A DNA stretch of 64,000 nt, from NCBI GenBank assembly GCA_023846275.1, contig CM043870.1, positions 11,913,527 to 11,977,526 on the forward strand. Direction: 5' to 3'. Positions 13,261 through 24,159 of the stretch are shown here, piece after piece. How positions within the stretch are numbered: position 1 is the stretch's first letter; every line of letters begins with the position of its first letter. The notes beneath the pieces were generated by a model. The model saw nothing but the letters and a program-made list of their open reading frames with translations, was not told the origin of the DNA and ran no database searches. Source of the DNA: Vanilla planifolia (lineage: Eukaryota > Streptophyta > Magnoliopsida > Asparagales > Orchidaceae). Made by a program: the position numbers and the translations under genes.

Positions 13261-14130
13261 AAATTTTTTAGTTCTTTTTGGAAGATTTTGTAGCATTTAC
13301 TAGAAAATAAGCTAAACGTTTCTTTAGCCTACCACCCATAAGTAGATGGACAAATAGAAGTAATAAATCATAATCTAAGAAATCTTTTTCACAGCTTGAT
13401 AGGGCACAACCTAAGCTTTGCGATCAACTATTACCATAAACCAAATTTGCATACAATAATTCTATGAATCATTGTGTTTGTCTAAGTCCCTTTAAAATTT
13501 GTTATGATAATAATCTTAGGTCTCCTATTAATCTTATTTCTTAACTAATAAACTTTTGAACTTCTATCTTTGCTTCTTTCTTTACCTCTTATATTTTTTG
13601 TTACATAAAATTATGTCTAAAAAAATTAATTGAAGTAAGGAAAGATACAAAAAAACTAGTAGAAGCTCATAAAAAGGTTATAAAAGTTTATGAAGGAAAC
13701 TATATTATAGTTAGGGTTAGGTCAAAATGGTTCTCTCCAAAGCTTACAAGATATTACAAGTACATGGAGTTAGATTTTTTAGGATTGTACAAAAACTAAG
13801 AACTAATGCATACATGTTAGATTTATCATAAGAGTATGAGATTAATGTAACCTTTAATGTCAAGGATTTAGTCCTATACAGGTAACCACATTTAATATCT
13901 AGTGAATCATTTGAACTTAATCCTCCAATGTTGAGTGAGACCATTCTTACCATTATGTTAGCCCTGAGAGTAAGGATAATATGAAAAAAAATTAAATCAT
14001 AAGATAATTTTAACCAAAGATTGTATACTTAAAATTTTTTTAGTATATTGAAAGAGTAAGCCTTTAACTGAGGACTCTTGGCTTACCTTTGAAGACCTAC
14101 TCCATATTGTGTCTCACTAATTGGAGCACT
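13261..14130 (+). pseudogene. Ty3/gypsy integrase relic (core end and C-terminal domain)
   Basis: Reading the plus strand with frame changes gives LNVSLAYHP.VDGQIEVINH (the integrase YHPQTDGQTEVVN motif), NLRNLFHSLI and PLKFVM. It then gives FFRIVQKLRTNAYMLDLS with INVTFNVKDLVLYR, matching the family FKILKRLGSNAYVLDLP and FNVEDLVAYR. A short tail EDSWLTFEDL follows. At least ten stops are present. It lies 60-900 bp upstream of the 3' LTR, as expected. The FNVxDL signature separates this element from the one at 8481-9239, whose tail is of the VFHVSMLRKY type. Confidence 0.8.
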
Positions 14131-14967
14131 ACTATACCCATCACCTTGATACAGCCAAACCAAACTCTCTTCCACATGATGAGGGTGACATTAGAAAGTC
14201 TCACTTTAGCTCACAAGCACACACCTACTAACATTGTATCAATCTCATTCAAATTTGGAGCCATGCTTAAGTTGAATCTTATTTCGATTCATCATCTTTG
14301 TTAACCATAGTGGTTGGCTACAACACTCTATTTTTCTTTATGGTTATCCTCGTTATTTTTGTTATGTTCATCTTAATACATTTTGTAACTATTTTGTATC
14401 TTCATTGACATTGGTTCTTGTTTGTTTGAAATTATGCATGTCTTGCCTACCATCATCAGTTGCTTGCCTTCTCCTGGTCACCCACTACTCTTGATCATCG
14501 CCATTATCGGTCGCCTACCACTGCTCAGTTGTCTAACATCACCTAGTTGCCCACCAAAGCTAGGCTGCTTACTACTTTACCTGCTGCTCACAATCGCCTA
14601 GTTGCTCTTCAGTTTCCTACCCTCTGTTCATCGTCATCTATCTCACACATTATTGGCATCCCTCGTCATATTGCTGTCACTGTTAAATAGTCATGTGGCA
14701 TTATTGTGTAATTTTTCCTATGTTATAATTTTTTCATGCATTTTTACTTTTGGCATTTAATGTGATTGACTCATTTGGAGTTAATGTTTTTAGAATTCTA
14801 AAGATCTTTTTTTAGATTTCCAAATAATTTAACTCAAAATGGTCTTTTTTATGTTTACTTTTTATCTTTCTTGTGCATATGTTATCTTTAAGGTATAATT
14901 AATTCATTTTTCCAATTCTTATGTTATGTTCCAAGGTGGTGCATTAAATTTTCTTTTTTTTTTCATA

Positions 14968-14972
14968 CTTAT
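14968..14972. repeat. Target-site duplication, left copy (CTTAT)
   Basis: Identical to 17374-17378; it flanks the solo LTR and marks the staggered integrase cut. Confidence 0.85.
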
Positions 14973-15673
14973 TGTCAGGCACCCCACAGACATCAATACC
15001 ATTAAATCACAAAATGAACATCAGAGTCACGAGATACAATATCTAAGTGAGGACAAATAAACAAACCATAGGTGGGGACCCGACGGTAAGACAAACACTA
15101 ACTCAAAATCCAAAGTATATATATAAAGACATGTTTTTAAACATTTAATCACACTAAAATTTTCCCTCTCCCACATCTCTTGGAAAGGGCTCTCCTGTAA
15201 CAGCATCATTCCCAGTTCTCGGTGCAGTGAAATGGAAACCAAATCCACTCCCACCTTAAATCTATCCCCTCTCACATGTCAGGAGTATAGTCCTCTCCTG
15301 TACTATTATAATCCCCAGCTCCCTGTGCAGTGATTTCATGACCTGTGATGAAGCACTAATGAGACATATATATCTCAGCAGATAAATCCATTATGTAACC
15401 AAGTAAAATAAATCTCCAGATATAAAAGACAAGCCGTGAAACATGATAAAACAAAATCCATCTCATAAGTGGTGAAAAATAAACCATATGAATACCTTCT
15501 TATCAAATGTCATGCAGTATCAAAAGTAAACCAGATAAACATGTATATCAATTTCCATTTCCATTATTTTATATGTTATATACTTACTGGGCCCGATTCC
15601 CTTTTGAATCATTATCCTCTGGATCCAATCATCATATCAAATGACCTTCAGCCGGCATCCATCCAGTACATAA

Positions 15674-15879
15674 CACTAGGCAGATATCTGATCCGAAGAT
15701 CGATACCCTGCGATCTCATCCGCTAGGCTTGGTGCCACCAGGCAGGTATAGTACTGATACCCTGCGATCACATCCGCTAGGCCTGGTGTCATCAATATAT
15801 ACGAAGGTCATGGTACACATACACACTAGGCAGATATCTGATCCGAAGATCGATACCCTGCGATCTCATCCGCTAGGCC
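15674..15879. repeat. Internal repeats of the solo LTR
   Basis: A 55-56-bp unit (CACTAGGCAGATATCTGATC...CATCCGCTAGGC) occurs at 15674-15729 and again at 15824-15879, nearly identical. A third copy of only its 27-bp core (GATACCCTGCGAT.....CCGCTAGGC) lies at 15756-15782. The core contains AGATATCT and CTGCGATC.CATCCG. Repeated blocks of this kind in LTRs often act in transcription; no such function is shown here. Confidence 0.85.
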
Positions 15880-16375
15880 TAGTGGTGAGGATAATGTCTC
15901 CAGGAATCCAATTTTCAATTTTTATTTTCCAATCATGTCACACATGTGATAAATATGCCAAAACCATATCAATATGTCCAACCAATTATATTTTATCTCA
16001 TATTATGCTTTTTGTTTCAATTTCCTTTTTGTCATCTTTTAGGCTTTCAGTTCAATCAGAAAATAACACCATAAAACATATATCAAGCCATGAGATAAAA
16101 GTCATGTAAAGAAAAACTGTAATGCAGCCCGTAAGAAACCATGTATCGAAATATAAATAAATACTATTGTGCTATATCATAGGTTACGAATTTATCTACC
16201 TGGATCTATTATTGCAGGACCTCTATTCTCAATTTCTGGAGTCCCTACAAGGTCACATGTGCAAAATAATTAAAATAAATAAAAAGGTTTTAAGTCACAA
16301 AAACAGCTTTCTAAAAGCCCTGCCAAATACTTCCCGAAATCCCCAAAAATCCCAATTCTTCTCCTTGTTTCTCGC

Positions 16376-16880
16376 CGCGCCTGGACCGCGCGTCCGCTGA
16401 ACTGGCCTGCAGTTCAGCTCCGCGGTTCAGCCGACTGAACCGCGCCCCTCTCTCCCTCTCTCTCTCCTCCGCCTCAGCCCGAACCCGGTCTCTCTCTCCT
16501 CCGCCTCAGCCCGAACCGGGCGCCTTCCGGTTCGGTTAACCCGAACCGGTTCAAACAGGATCATCCCTGTTTCTCACCCGACGCTGCTTCCCTCTCTCCT
16601 CGCCGCCGCTCGCGTCCGGCGGCTTCTAGCCGCTTCCACGGTCAATTTTCTCGTTTCCCCGAATCCCTCTCCGGGAAATACCAAGCTCCTCTCGACTTCT
16701 TTCGCACTCCTCGACGACCAGTTTGCCAGAAAAACATTCCGCATCTCGCGGCCGACAACTCCGGCCACTCCTTCGGCAACCCAATACGTCTCCGGCCGAA
16801 AATAAACATTCGGCCGGCCTCTCTTACTCTCCCCCCACTCAATAGAACCCCAACACAGCAAAATAAAACGAACCATCTTA
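16376..16880. promoter_or_regulatory. GC- and CpG-rich block of the solo LTR
   Basis: This 500-bp block is rich in CG in an otherwise AT-rich window. It has a direct duplication of CTCCTCCGCCTCAGCCCGAA (near 16466-16486 and 16496-16516). It also has a perfect 9-bp inverted repeat CCGGTTCGG / CCGAACCGG (16527-16535 and 16541-16549), and nearby variants of CGGTTCAG and CTGAACCG. It could be the LTR promoter or leader region. The minus-strand frames here (16574-16876, 16642-16842) are open probably because of base composition; I recognise no protein. Confidence 0.45.
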
Positions 16881-17373
16881 CCTTGCCGCAGTTTCTCCGG
16901 CGAGCTTCCCAGCTTCCGTTAAATTTCCGGCAACTTTTCGCAATCGCTCAAAATTTTTTTTTCCAAACAGCTTCTGTGCTTAAGAGGATTATAATACTCA
17001 CCCGGGCTGATATCCTCGCCCGGGTGGACACGTATGTGTTAATTTTGCCTTGTACCGACACGTTCGTGATTTTTTTGCAGAACACCCCCTGAACTTTTCC
17101 AAATTACAAATCTACCCTGGCCTGGCCGACAATTCCATATTTACAAATTTATCTTCCGCCATCCGATTTTAAACTAAATCGGAACTCCTAAATTGCAGAT
17201 ATATCCCAGATCTGAAATCCTGAAATTACAAATATATCTAAAACTTTAAAAATTCATAACTAATTATCCAAAATTCCAAAAATTACAAACTTACCACCGT
17301 TGGACTCGTCTCAAAGAGCTCTTTCTATAAAAAAATATAAAAATACAAATAAGAGAAAATTAGGGCTGTTACA

Positions 17374-17378
17374 CTTAT
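17374..17378. repeat. Target-site duplication, right copy (CTTAT)
   Basis: Identical to 14968-14972. The uninterrupted sibling LTR has one CTTAT at the equivalent place (CATACTTATGTTATG near 9937-9951). Confidence 0.85.
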
Positions 17379-18241
17379 GTTATGTTCTAAGGTACATTTA
17401 ATTCCTTTTTCCCATGCATAGTTATTGAGCTTTCCTTCATCTATAAATAAGAAAGGCTCCCTCACTATAAAGATGTTCTTAAAAAAATTTTCTTATTTTT
17501 ATACTTTTACCTTTATAAGCAAAGAGTATGTGCCTAACTCTAGTTGAAAAATTCCAACTTTCTCTCTCTTTGTGAAAGATAAGGATCAAAGATGATGGAT
17601 CTTTCATCGAGAAAGTTAACAACCAATCAAATTCTCTCTTCCTCCAACACCCTCTTCTCAACACCCTTAAGTTCTCGTACACCCTTTCACCCTCTTAACC
17701 AATCCACTAAACCACCAACCTACTCAACAAGACTCTAAATCCTAGTCAACTACCTTGTTATCCTTTAGCCAAGCTTTCCTACCAACCCAGACCTCCACCT
17801 TATCACGCTTTTCCATCTTTGGTGTTTCATACGCCAACTCCAAAGAAAGCTACAACCCAACATTACCAAAAAGGTGAACTCTTTTGTAACTTTTATTTTT
17901 TTAAGCAGTAATTCAAAGTTAGAGTTACTCTTTCTTTTATTAAAACAATCTACATAAAATTTGTCTTTAATTCTCTATCTTATTTATAAAATTAGATATG
18001 ATAAAATTACTTAGTAGAGCTTTACGTTTAATATTTTATGTATTGCTCAACTAAATAATCTATACTATAACTTTGGATACTGATATTTAAATAATTTTAA
18101 AATATCACACATACTATCTAGCTCAAATTAGTGTATAATATCCTTTAGCATTTCTATTAATTTTTTGAGTATCTCTTATATTGTAGACTCTAAATTTGAT
18201 CATGATATAATTATAATTTATCCTATATATATATATATCCA

Positions 18242-20110
18242 TAATCATGTAATTTCCTTGAGATATAGGCCACATTTCGTCACTCCTATATAAGTATAGT
18301 CCCTATATTGATATAGTTAGAACTAGAGCTAAACTACATCTTTCTTTTAATGCAATGAAGCTTTATTCACATTGGTTAGACCAAACTTATAATAATATCC
18401 TAAAAGTCTTAGAAAATTATAAATCTATCATTTTAGTGGTCTCTATCATTCAATGAATTATTATATTTTGTTGGGATTTATCATAACTCCTTTGGCACTA
18501 ACCGCATGCCTGATGAATGTCATTGAGTCATGCCACAAAAATGCTTTGAAAACTTTGCATAAAGTTTCTTAATTCTAAGTGACTCTAATAGTATCTAAAA
18601 ATTTCTTGGCATATAGCTTTTTATTCTTAATATGAACTAATATATCATCTACAAATACTATCATGAAAGAAACTAGATGTATTTAGAAGATGTGATTCAT
18701 AAGATACATGAATAATATAAGAGCATTAGATAACTCAAATAAAAAAGTAGTGAACTCTAGTGTTTATAAAAAATCTAGAAGACTATCTTGGGAATATCCT
18801 TCTCTTAAATTCATATATATATATATTGATATCTTTATTGAAGATCAATTTCTGAGAAAGCTAATGCTCAATAGACTTAATCAAGTCATTAATATGAGCT
18901 AGTTAATATTGATTATTTATTATCAACTTATTTAATTCCCATAATCTCCACACATTCACATACTTCTAACTTTATTTTTAACAAAAAGAATAAGGGCTCT
19001 CAAGGCTAAAACACTAAACCTAATCAACCCCTTATCCAATAAGTCTTATAAATTGGCTTTGACTTCTTACATCTTAACCAATGCCATATAGTAAGGTGCT
19101 TTTATAACTATCCCTAACTCCAAGTCTATAAGGAACTCAATCTTGTACCCTCGAGATAATCCTAGAAGCTCATCAAGAAATATATTAGGATAATCATACA
19201 CAATTGGGGTATTCTAGAATAATGGACTCTTCATTTGTGTATCAATTATAAAAGCTAACCAGACCACATTACCCCTCTAAGCTAGCTTCATGGCCTAAAG
19301 GATATCTAGGGTATTTACCCATTGTCACCAAAATAACTCAAGTCAACTAGGTTTGGTCTCTTAATATGAACCTTCTTTTCCCAATAATTAATCATCAGGC
19401 CATACTAGGTTACCCAGTTTATGCCTAATATGTTATCAAACTCAATAATGAGCACACAAATGAGTTCAACCTTGAATTTTTGGCCAAGTATGAGAATATC
19501 ATCATGAATTAAATGTATAAAAAGAATTTCTTCTCTTAATGGCAATCTCATCATTAATGGCATTTGTAGTAGAACTTTATTACCTTTAATTTTCTCTTAA
19601 ATAGAATTTGTAAAAAAAGAAGGTGATGAACTAGTATTAAAAAAGACAACAAATCTAGGGTCACAAAATAAAAGCATATTAGGGATCACATAAGATCCCT
19701 CTACTATCTACTTTTATGTGAGATTGTATATCTAAGGTTGTCCTTGTGAAGCGGGTTTTGTTCTTACAGCACCTTTCATATACCTTGGCTTCTCAAGGCA
19801 ATTTGTCTTTTTATCCAAATTTTAGGTAATTGAAACGTAAATTTTTCTTAAATTTATAGGCATCATGATGCCTTCTACCATAATGTATTCATCTTAGAGT
19901 TTGCTCTTTGGGTTGATCTCCTTATCACTCATTAGTAGGCTAGGTTGGAATAAGAGTTGATTGTTCCTTAGACTCAATTTTCTTTTGCCACTTACCTTGA
20001 AATTTGACCTTTTTTTGGAAACATCAAAATCTTTGCTTTTCTTTCTAACTAAGGCATGAGTGGAAAAACTTTTGGCATCTTATGATGATGAAGTTAAAAG
20101 ACTTATCCTC
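18242..20110 (-). pseudogene. Ty3/gypsy relic: gag end, protease, reverse transcriptase, first half of RNase H
   Basis: On the minus strand from 20110 downward, a basic gag tail is followed by a decayed zinc-knuckle region. The protease region comes next (GSYVIPNMLLFCDPRFVV, then NILGINWVT near 19420, the family DILGMDWL). Reverse transcriptase follows at about 18985-18430: LFFLVKNKVRSM-like text, LREGYSQDS and MYLMNHIF, with the catalytic FVDDILVHIKN at 18645-18656 and downstream. Then FLRLLGYYYKF (family FLGLAGYYRRF) leads into the start of RNase H near 18260-18300. Dozens of stops are present. The remainder of RNase H reads on from 9239, on the other side of the inserted element. Confidence 0.85.
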
Positions 20111-23100
20111 ATACAATCCCTAAAGTGATGGTAAAATCAATGTAGTGAATCAAAGCTTGGGAAATTTATTATGACATTTAATAAGAAAAAATACAAAAAA
20201 TAAGATTTACTATTATCATGTTTAGAACATGTGTATAATAGTTTAGTCAATAGATATGTAGAAATGAGTCTCTTTGAAGTCAATTACAGATACAAACCTC
20301 GTAGTCCAACTAACTTAATCCCACTACCTATTCAACACACACATCTGAGTATACATAAGAGTTTACATAATATATAAGAGAAGTTTATAAGTACATTAAA
20401 TATAAAATAAACCTAAGTACTGAGTAATATATGAGATTAGCTGATGAACATTAATAGAATAAAGGATTCGAGGTTACATGATGATATAAGTTTGAAAGGT
20501 TCTCACCAAGAGTCCTAAAGAAGTTACATACAGGAGGTACTAATCCATTTTGAGTTTTTAAAATGATTTAATTGAATGCATATACTATGGAATTATCAAA
20601 TGACCATGACATCAATAATACCTTTAATATCTTAGATTAATGGATTACAAGGAGCTTATCAAAGTTACCAGTGAGCACTTGAATTGACATCTACACCCCT
20701 TAATAGTGAAGTCTTACCTGAGTGTCCACCAGCCAATCATGTATGAAGAGTGAGCAGATTGAAAGGATATTGATGATCAAACTATATTAACTAGAAATCA
20801 GAGTTATAAGAGGTATCTTGTTCATTGAAAGGGCCAACTAGATACTAAGGATAGTTGGATCATAAGGGAAGAGACACTAAAATTGAACTTAGATGTATTG
20901 GAGACTTATAAGGGTCAATTTGGAGCAATTAACTAATATGAGCTAAGTTTTCTCTACTATGAGAGAATTAGTAAGGACACTAGTAGTATTTTAGATTTTT
21001 AATGTACATGATCTAGTTAAACACACTCTAATACTTCTAGATTATTGAGAGATTTATTTTTCATGTGCATGTTTAATTGTGAGCCTAAAATGAATCAAAT
21101 TATGCTTTTATATTGCTTTTAGGCTCATGGTGCTTGCCTGTAACTCATTAGGCCCATTTCCTACTAGCTTGCCCCTTGGCCCACACCTCTTGGCCCACAT
21201 TTGCTCACATGTTCATGCAAACCATTATCACATATCGATTTACATGTCTTCTCACAAGTTCTCATATATTACTTCCATCATGGGTCTCTTGTGTTAGGAT
21301 GTGGATTTCCTATATGGGTACCTCTTACAATGTCATCCTTTTCAAAGTTTGTGTATTTATCTTTTTATGTTTTATTTATTCCTAAAGTGTATTGGTTAAT
21401 CCTTCTTTTTACTCATCATAAGTATTTACATTTCTCTTTTAATTTAACAAAGTTGTTTTCACTTAGAGGTTTTGAAAAATTATTTGCTAGTTGCTTTATT
21501 ATGTTTACAAATTGAATTTCACTCTCTTTTTTTAATATAATCTCTTATGAAATGGTATTTTATTTTTATATATTTCATTCTCAAGCATTGAATGGGACTG
21601 TTAACTAAGAAATGTTCTAATAGTGTTATAACATTTAATTGGGGTATATTATAATCGATTCCAAAGCCTTTTAAATGGCCTTTTACCATAATATTTATAT
21701 TATACATTATCCAAGAACATGTTCATCTCCCATTATGAATAGTGTGGGTAAATTTTGTTTCTTTACTAACTATAAAATTAGCAAATTTTCTAAGAATTGA
21801 CATGATCTAATTGCACTCTTATTAATTTTACAACTAGCATAATTGACATTAGAATATCTTACTAATATCTTGTCCACCAGCAATTAGGTATTACAATATC
21901 TTAAAAATTTATTTTGTGCAAATATCTCATATTTGATGGAATTATATAAATAGAATATAATATTTTTATTTTGATGAATAAAGTTTAATATTTTAAAATT
22001 TGAATAAGTTAATAAAATATTAATTTTTGATAATATATTAAAAATCATGTCAATTTAAAAAGTAATTTAGATTATTAAAATAAGCATAGAATCCAATAAT
22101 TTTTATTTCTAATATTTGGACATAAAATGAATTTATAATGAATTTTTTAAGATAAAAGTTAATTTAATGGCTTGTGTCAATGTGATTAAGAGAAAATAGT
22201 ATGTAAGCTTAAGTTTAAATGTCAACAAGCTACCTTATACAACTCTAGATAAAGAGGGAAGACAGAGTTGGTAGTTTGGTGAAGGAAGAAAACCTATACC
22301 AAGTGAGAGAACAAAGAGAAGAAAAAGAAACTTGAGTGGAAGAGGGGTGAGAACTATTGTTAGGGAGAAAAAAATTAAGTGGAAGGAAAAGAGAAACTAT
22401 CTTGTGGAAAAGAAGAGAACTTGATGAAAGATAAAATACTAAAATCTATTTTAGCTTATAGACAATTGAGAAAAGCTTAGGTTCAAGTATTATAGCATGA
22501 CTTTGAGTTCAAATAGGACTAGTATGTGTTCAAGTAGAATGTCTACATGATGTAATATACACTGCTACATTAAAAATATAGAAATTTGCTTAAGAAAGCT
22601 AGAAGAAGTGTTATTGAACTATGATAAACTTTAGGAAGCAAATAAGAAGGACAATTGTAGAAAGTTTGCTTGGAAAAGCAAGAAAAAGACTAAATAACTT
22701 GCAAAAATTCTTGAAAAGTTATTAAAAATAAGTTGATGCAAGATGAATATATTAAGCAAGGTGAGATTTAAATGTGATTCCCTAAGTTTTGTAATTTTTT
22801 TACACTATAATTCATAAAAAGTATGATTAAGAAGCTCAAGTTGTAAGGAAGGAAATAAATGAAGTTTAGATTAGAAATTCTTTGAAAATTATTAAACATA
22901 AGTGAAGGTTTATCCATAATGGATTGTTTACATGCATAAGCTAAAGTTATGGAATGAGTTGTAAGTGAAAGGAAGGAATAAATAGGTTTTTGGATTGATA
23001 TTGTAGAATTAAAAGGTCAGATCATATGATATAATATGCAATTAACTGGTTATTATTTTATATCAGTTTGCTTCCGACAAACACTTGGAATGATCCAATG

Positions 23101-23270
23101 ACTTGTTCAAGGGGTAGTCTAGGATCTAGTAAAGAATCTAATAATTAGGAATGCTAGAGGTTGAAAAAGATTCATTAGATGGTCCAATCAATAGATCAAA
23201 TTGTCTAATAAGGTGAGATTAGATTGTCCAATCAATAGATGGATGCTCCAATAAGCATAATTAGATAATC
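20111..23270. other. Gap; no gene recognised
   Basis: It probably includes the 5' part of the minus-strand gypsy element (gag and 5' LTR), but no motif is readable. The frames at 21176-21515 and 21519-21707 are short, hydrophobic and unrecognised. The block at 22240-22450 is purine-rich (GAGAACAAAGAGAAGAAAAAG), resembling an LTR or leader. Nothing can be bounded. Confidence 0.3.
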
Positions 23271-23273
23271 CAA

Positions 23274-23299
23274 GGGGCGGGGCAGGGGGGGGGGGGGGG
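23274..23299 (+). repeat. G-rich tract with a 15-G homopolymer
   Basis: GGGGCGGGGCA is followed by 15 consecutive G. The four G runs could fold into a quadruplex, and the length is prone to sequencing or slippage error. Confidence 0.9.
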
Positions 23300-23704
23300 T
23301 TTAAGTAATCTAATTAGTAGTGCTATTTTGAGAAGTATTGTTAATAGAAAAATATGAAAATAAGAATAAATGAAAAAATAGATATATTAATGATGGACAT
23401 ATATATATGATTGTTAATGGTTAGGAAACCAAAAGGAAATGAAAATAAGGGAAGGATTAACCTCATTAGGAATAGGTAAATAAACTTATTAACTATGATA
23501 TAACTATGTTATTGATATTATAATGGGAAATATGTTGGATTAAATGTTATGATGTGTCACCTTTGTATTTTAAGTATTCATTGAATGTCATAACATAACA
23601 TATTTATTTTAAGCATACATGCTCTAATATGATTTGGCTTGACATAAAGATTATGATGAATAGCATACATGTGATTTGATGTTATGATATCAAGAGAAAT
23701 GTGT

Positions 23705-23755
23705 ATACACACACACACGCACGCACATACACACACACACACACACACACATATA
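23705..23755. repeat. CA/TG dinucleotide microsatellite
   Basis: An imperfect (CA)n run contains CGCACGCACATA interruptions and is followed by ATATACG. The open frames across it on both strands are only dinucleotide repeats. Confidence 0.95.
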
Positions 23756-24159
23756 CGTTTCATTTGACATATCATGTGAATATTATAACAAATGGAAAAA
23801 GAATAATAAATGTTAAAATAAATGAAATGAAAATAAAACAAAGGAGAAAAATGTATGACATTGAGATTAGGTTATATAAGCTTCATAGTGTACATCAGTG
23901 ATGATGATGCTTATGAAACATGATTTGAAAAATGATATTTTTTTATGACATTATCTCACTACTGACATTTATGATGATTAATTGCTAACATTCTGTATGA
24001 GACTTGATGAGCATAGATTTGAGAAAATACTAAGATGATAAGATGAGATATATATAAATAACTGTATTTGTCACTGGCATTTGGGTTGGGATTGTGCTAT
24101 GGTCAGATACGATATAATATGATTTGTCAATTGTATTATATGGCATCCCTCACTTAGGT

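Larger units (their letters stand above)
14973..17373 (-). mobile_element. Solo LTR, 2,401 bp, with perfect 5-bp target duplication
   Basis: Read on the minus strand, it begins TGTAACAGCCCTAATTTTCT (17373) and ends GGGGTGCCTGACA (14973), giving the TG...CA ends of an LTR. CTTAT occurs immediately on both sides (14968-14972 and 17374-17378), and the host sequence rejoins cleanly across it when compared with the other LTR copy (9940-9955). No primer-binding site, polypurine tract or polyprotein occurs inside, so it is a solo LTR left by recombination. It is far less damaged than its host, hence younger. Part of it (15170-15500) is similar to the sequence after the integrase at 1540-1790, which suggests a gypsy chromovirus parent. 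Confidence 0.85.
9240..18236 (+). mobile_element. Ty3/gypsy LTR retrotransposon, decayed, inserted in an older gypsy element
   Basis: Two related terminal repeats (9240-10803 and 14186 to about 18236) flank a 3.4-kb interior in the same orientation. A primer-binding-site-like sequence follows the 5' LTR, and an integrase relic plus a short purine run (GATGAGGG) precede the 3' LTR. That is the standard order of an LTR element on the plus strand. The interior is much shorter than the 4.5-6 kb of complete gypsy elements and lacks recognisable reverse transcriptase, so it is deleted. Sequence on both sides reads as parts of one minus-strand RNase H. Flanking 5-mers ATTCA (9235-9239) and ATCCA (18237-18241) could be a degraded target duplication. 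The exact right end is blurred by an AT run. Confidence 0.75.
14186..18236 (+). repeat. 3' LTR of the 9.2-18.2 kb element, interrupted by a solo LTR
   Basis: It starts TGACATTAGAAAG right after GATGAGGG. It runs to 14972, is interrupted by the 2,401-bp insertion plus duplicated target, and resumes at 17379. Without the insertion it is about 1.65 kb, against 1,564 bp for the 5' copy. The two LTRs differ by frequent substitutions and indels, so the element is old. The end has become an AT run (18224-18238). Confidence 0.75.

Noticed and set aside
15674..15879. Repeat-spacer pattern considered as a CRISPR array
   Set aside because: Only two full copies plus one partial copy, uneven spacing, inside a plant LTR.
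16574..16876. 100-codon minus-strand frame in the CpG-rich block
   Set aside because: Inside a solo LTR; open because of GC-rich composition, with no recognised motif and a second overlapping frame.
23578..23901. Frames on both strands at the CA repeat
   Set aside because: They translate only a dinucleotide repeat (CVCVCV / THTHTH).
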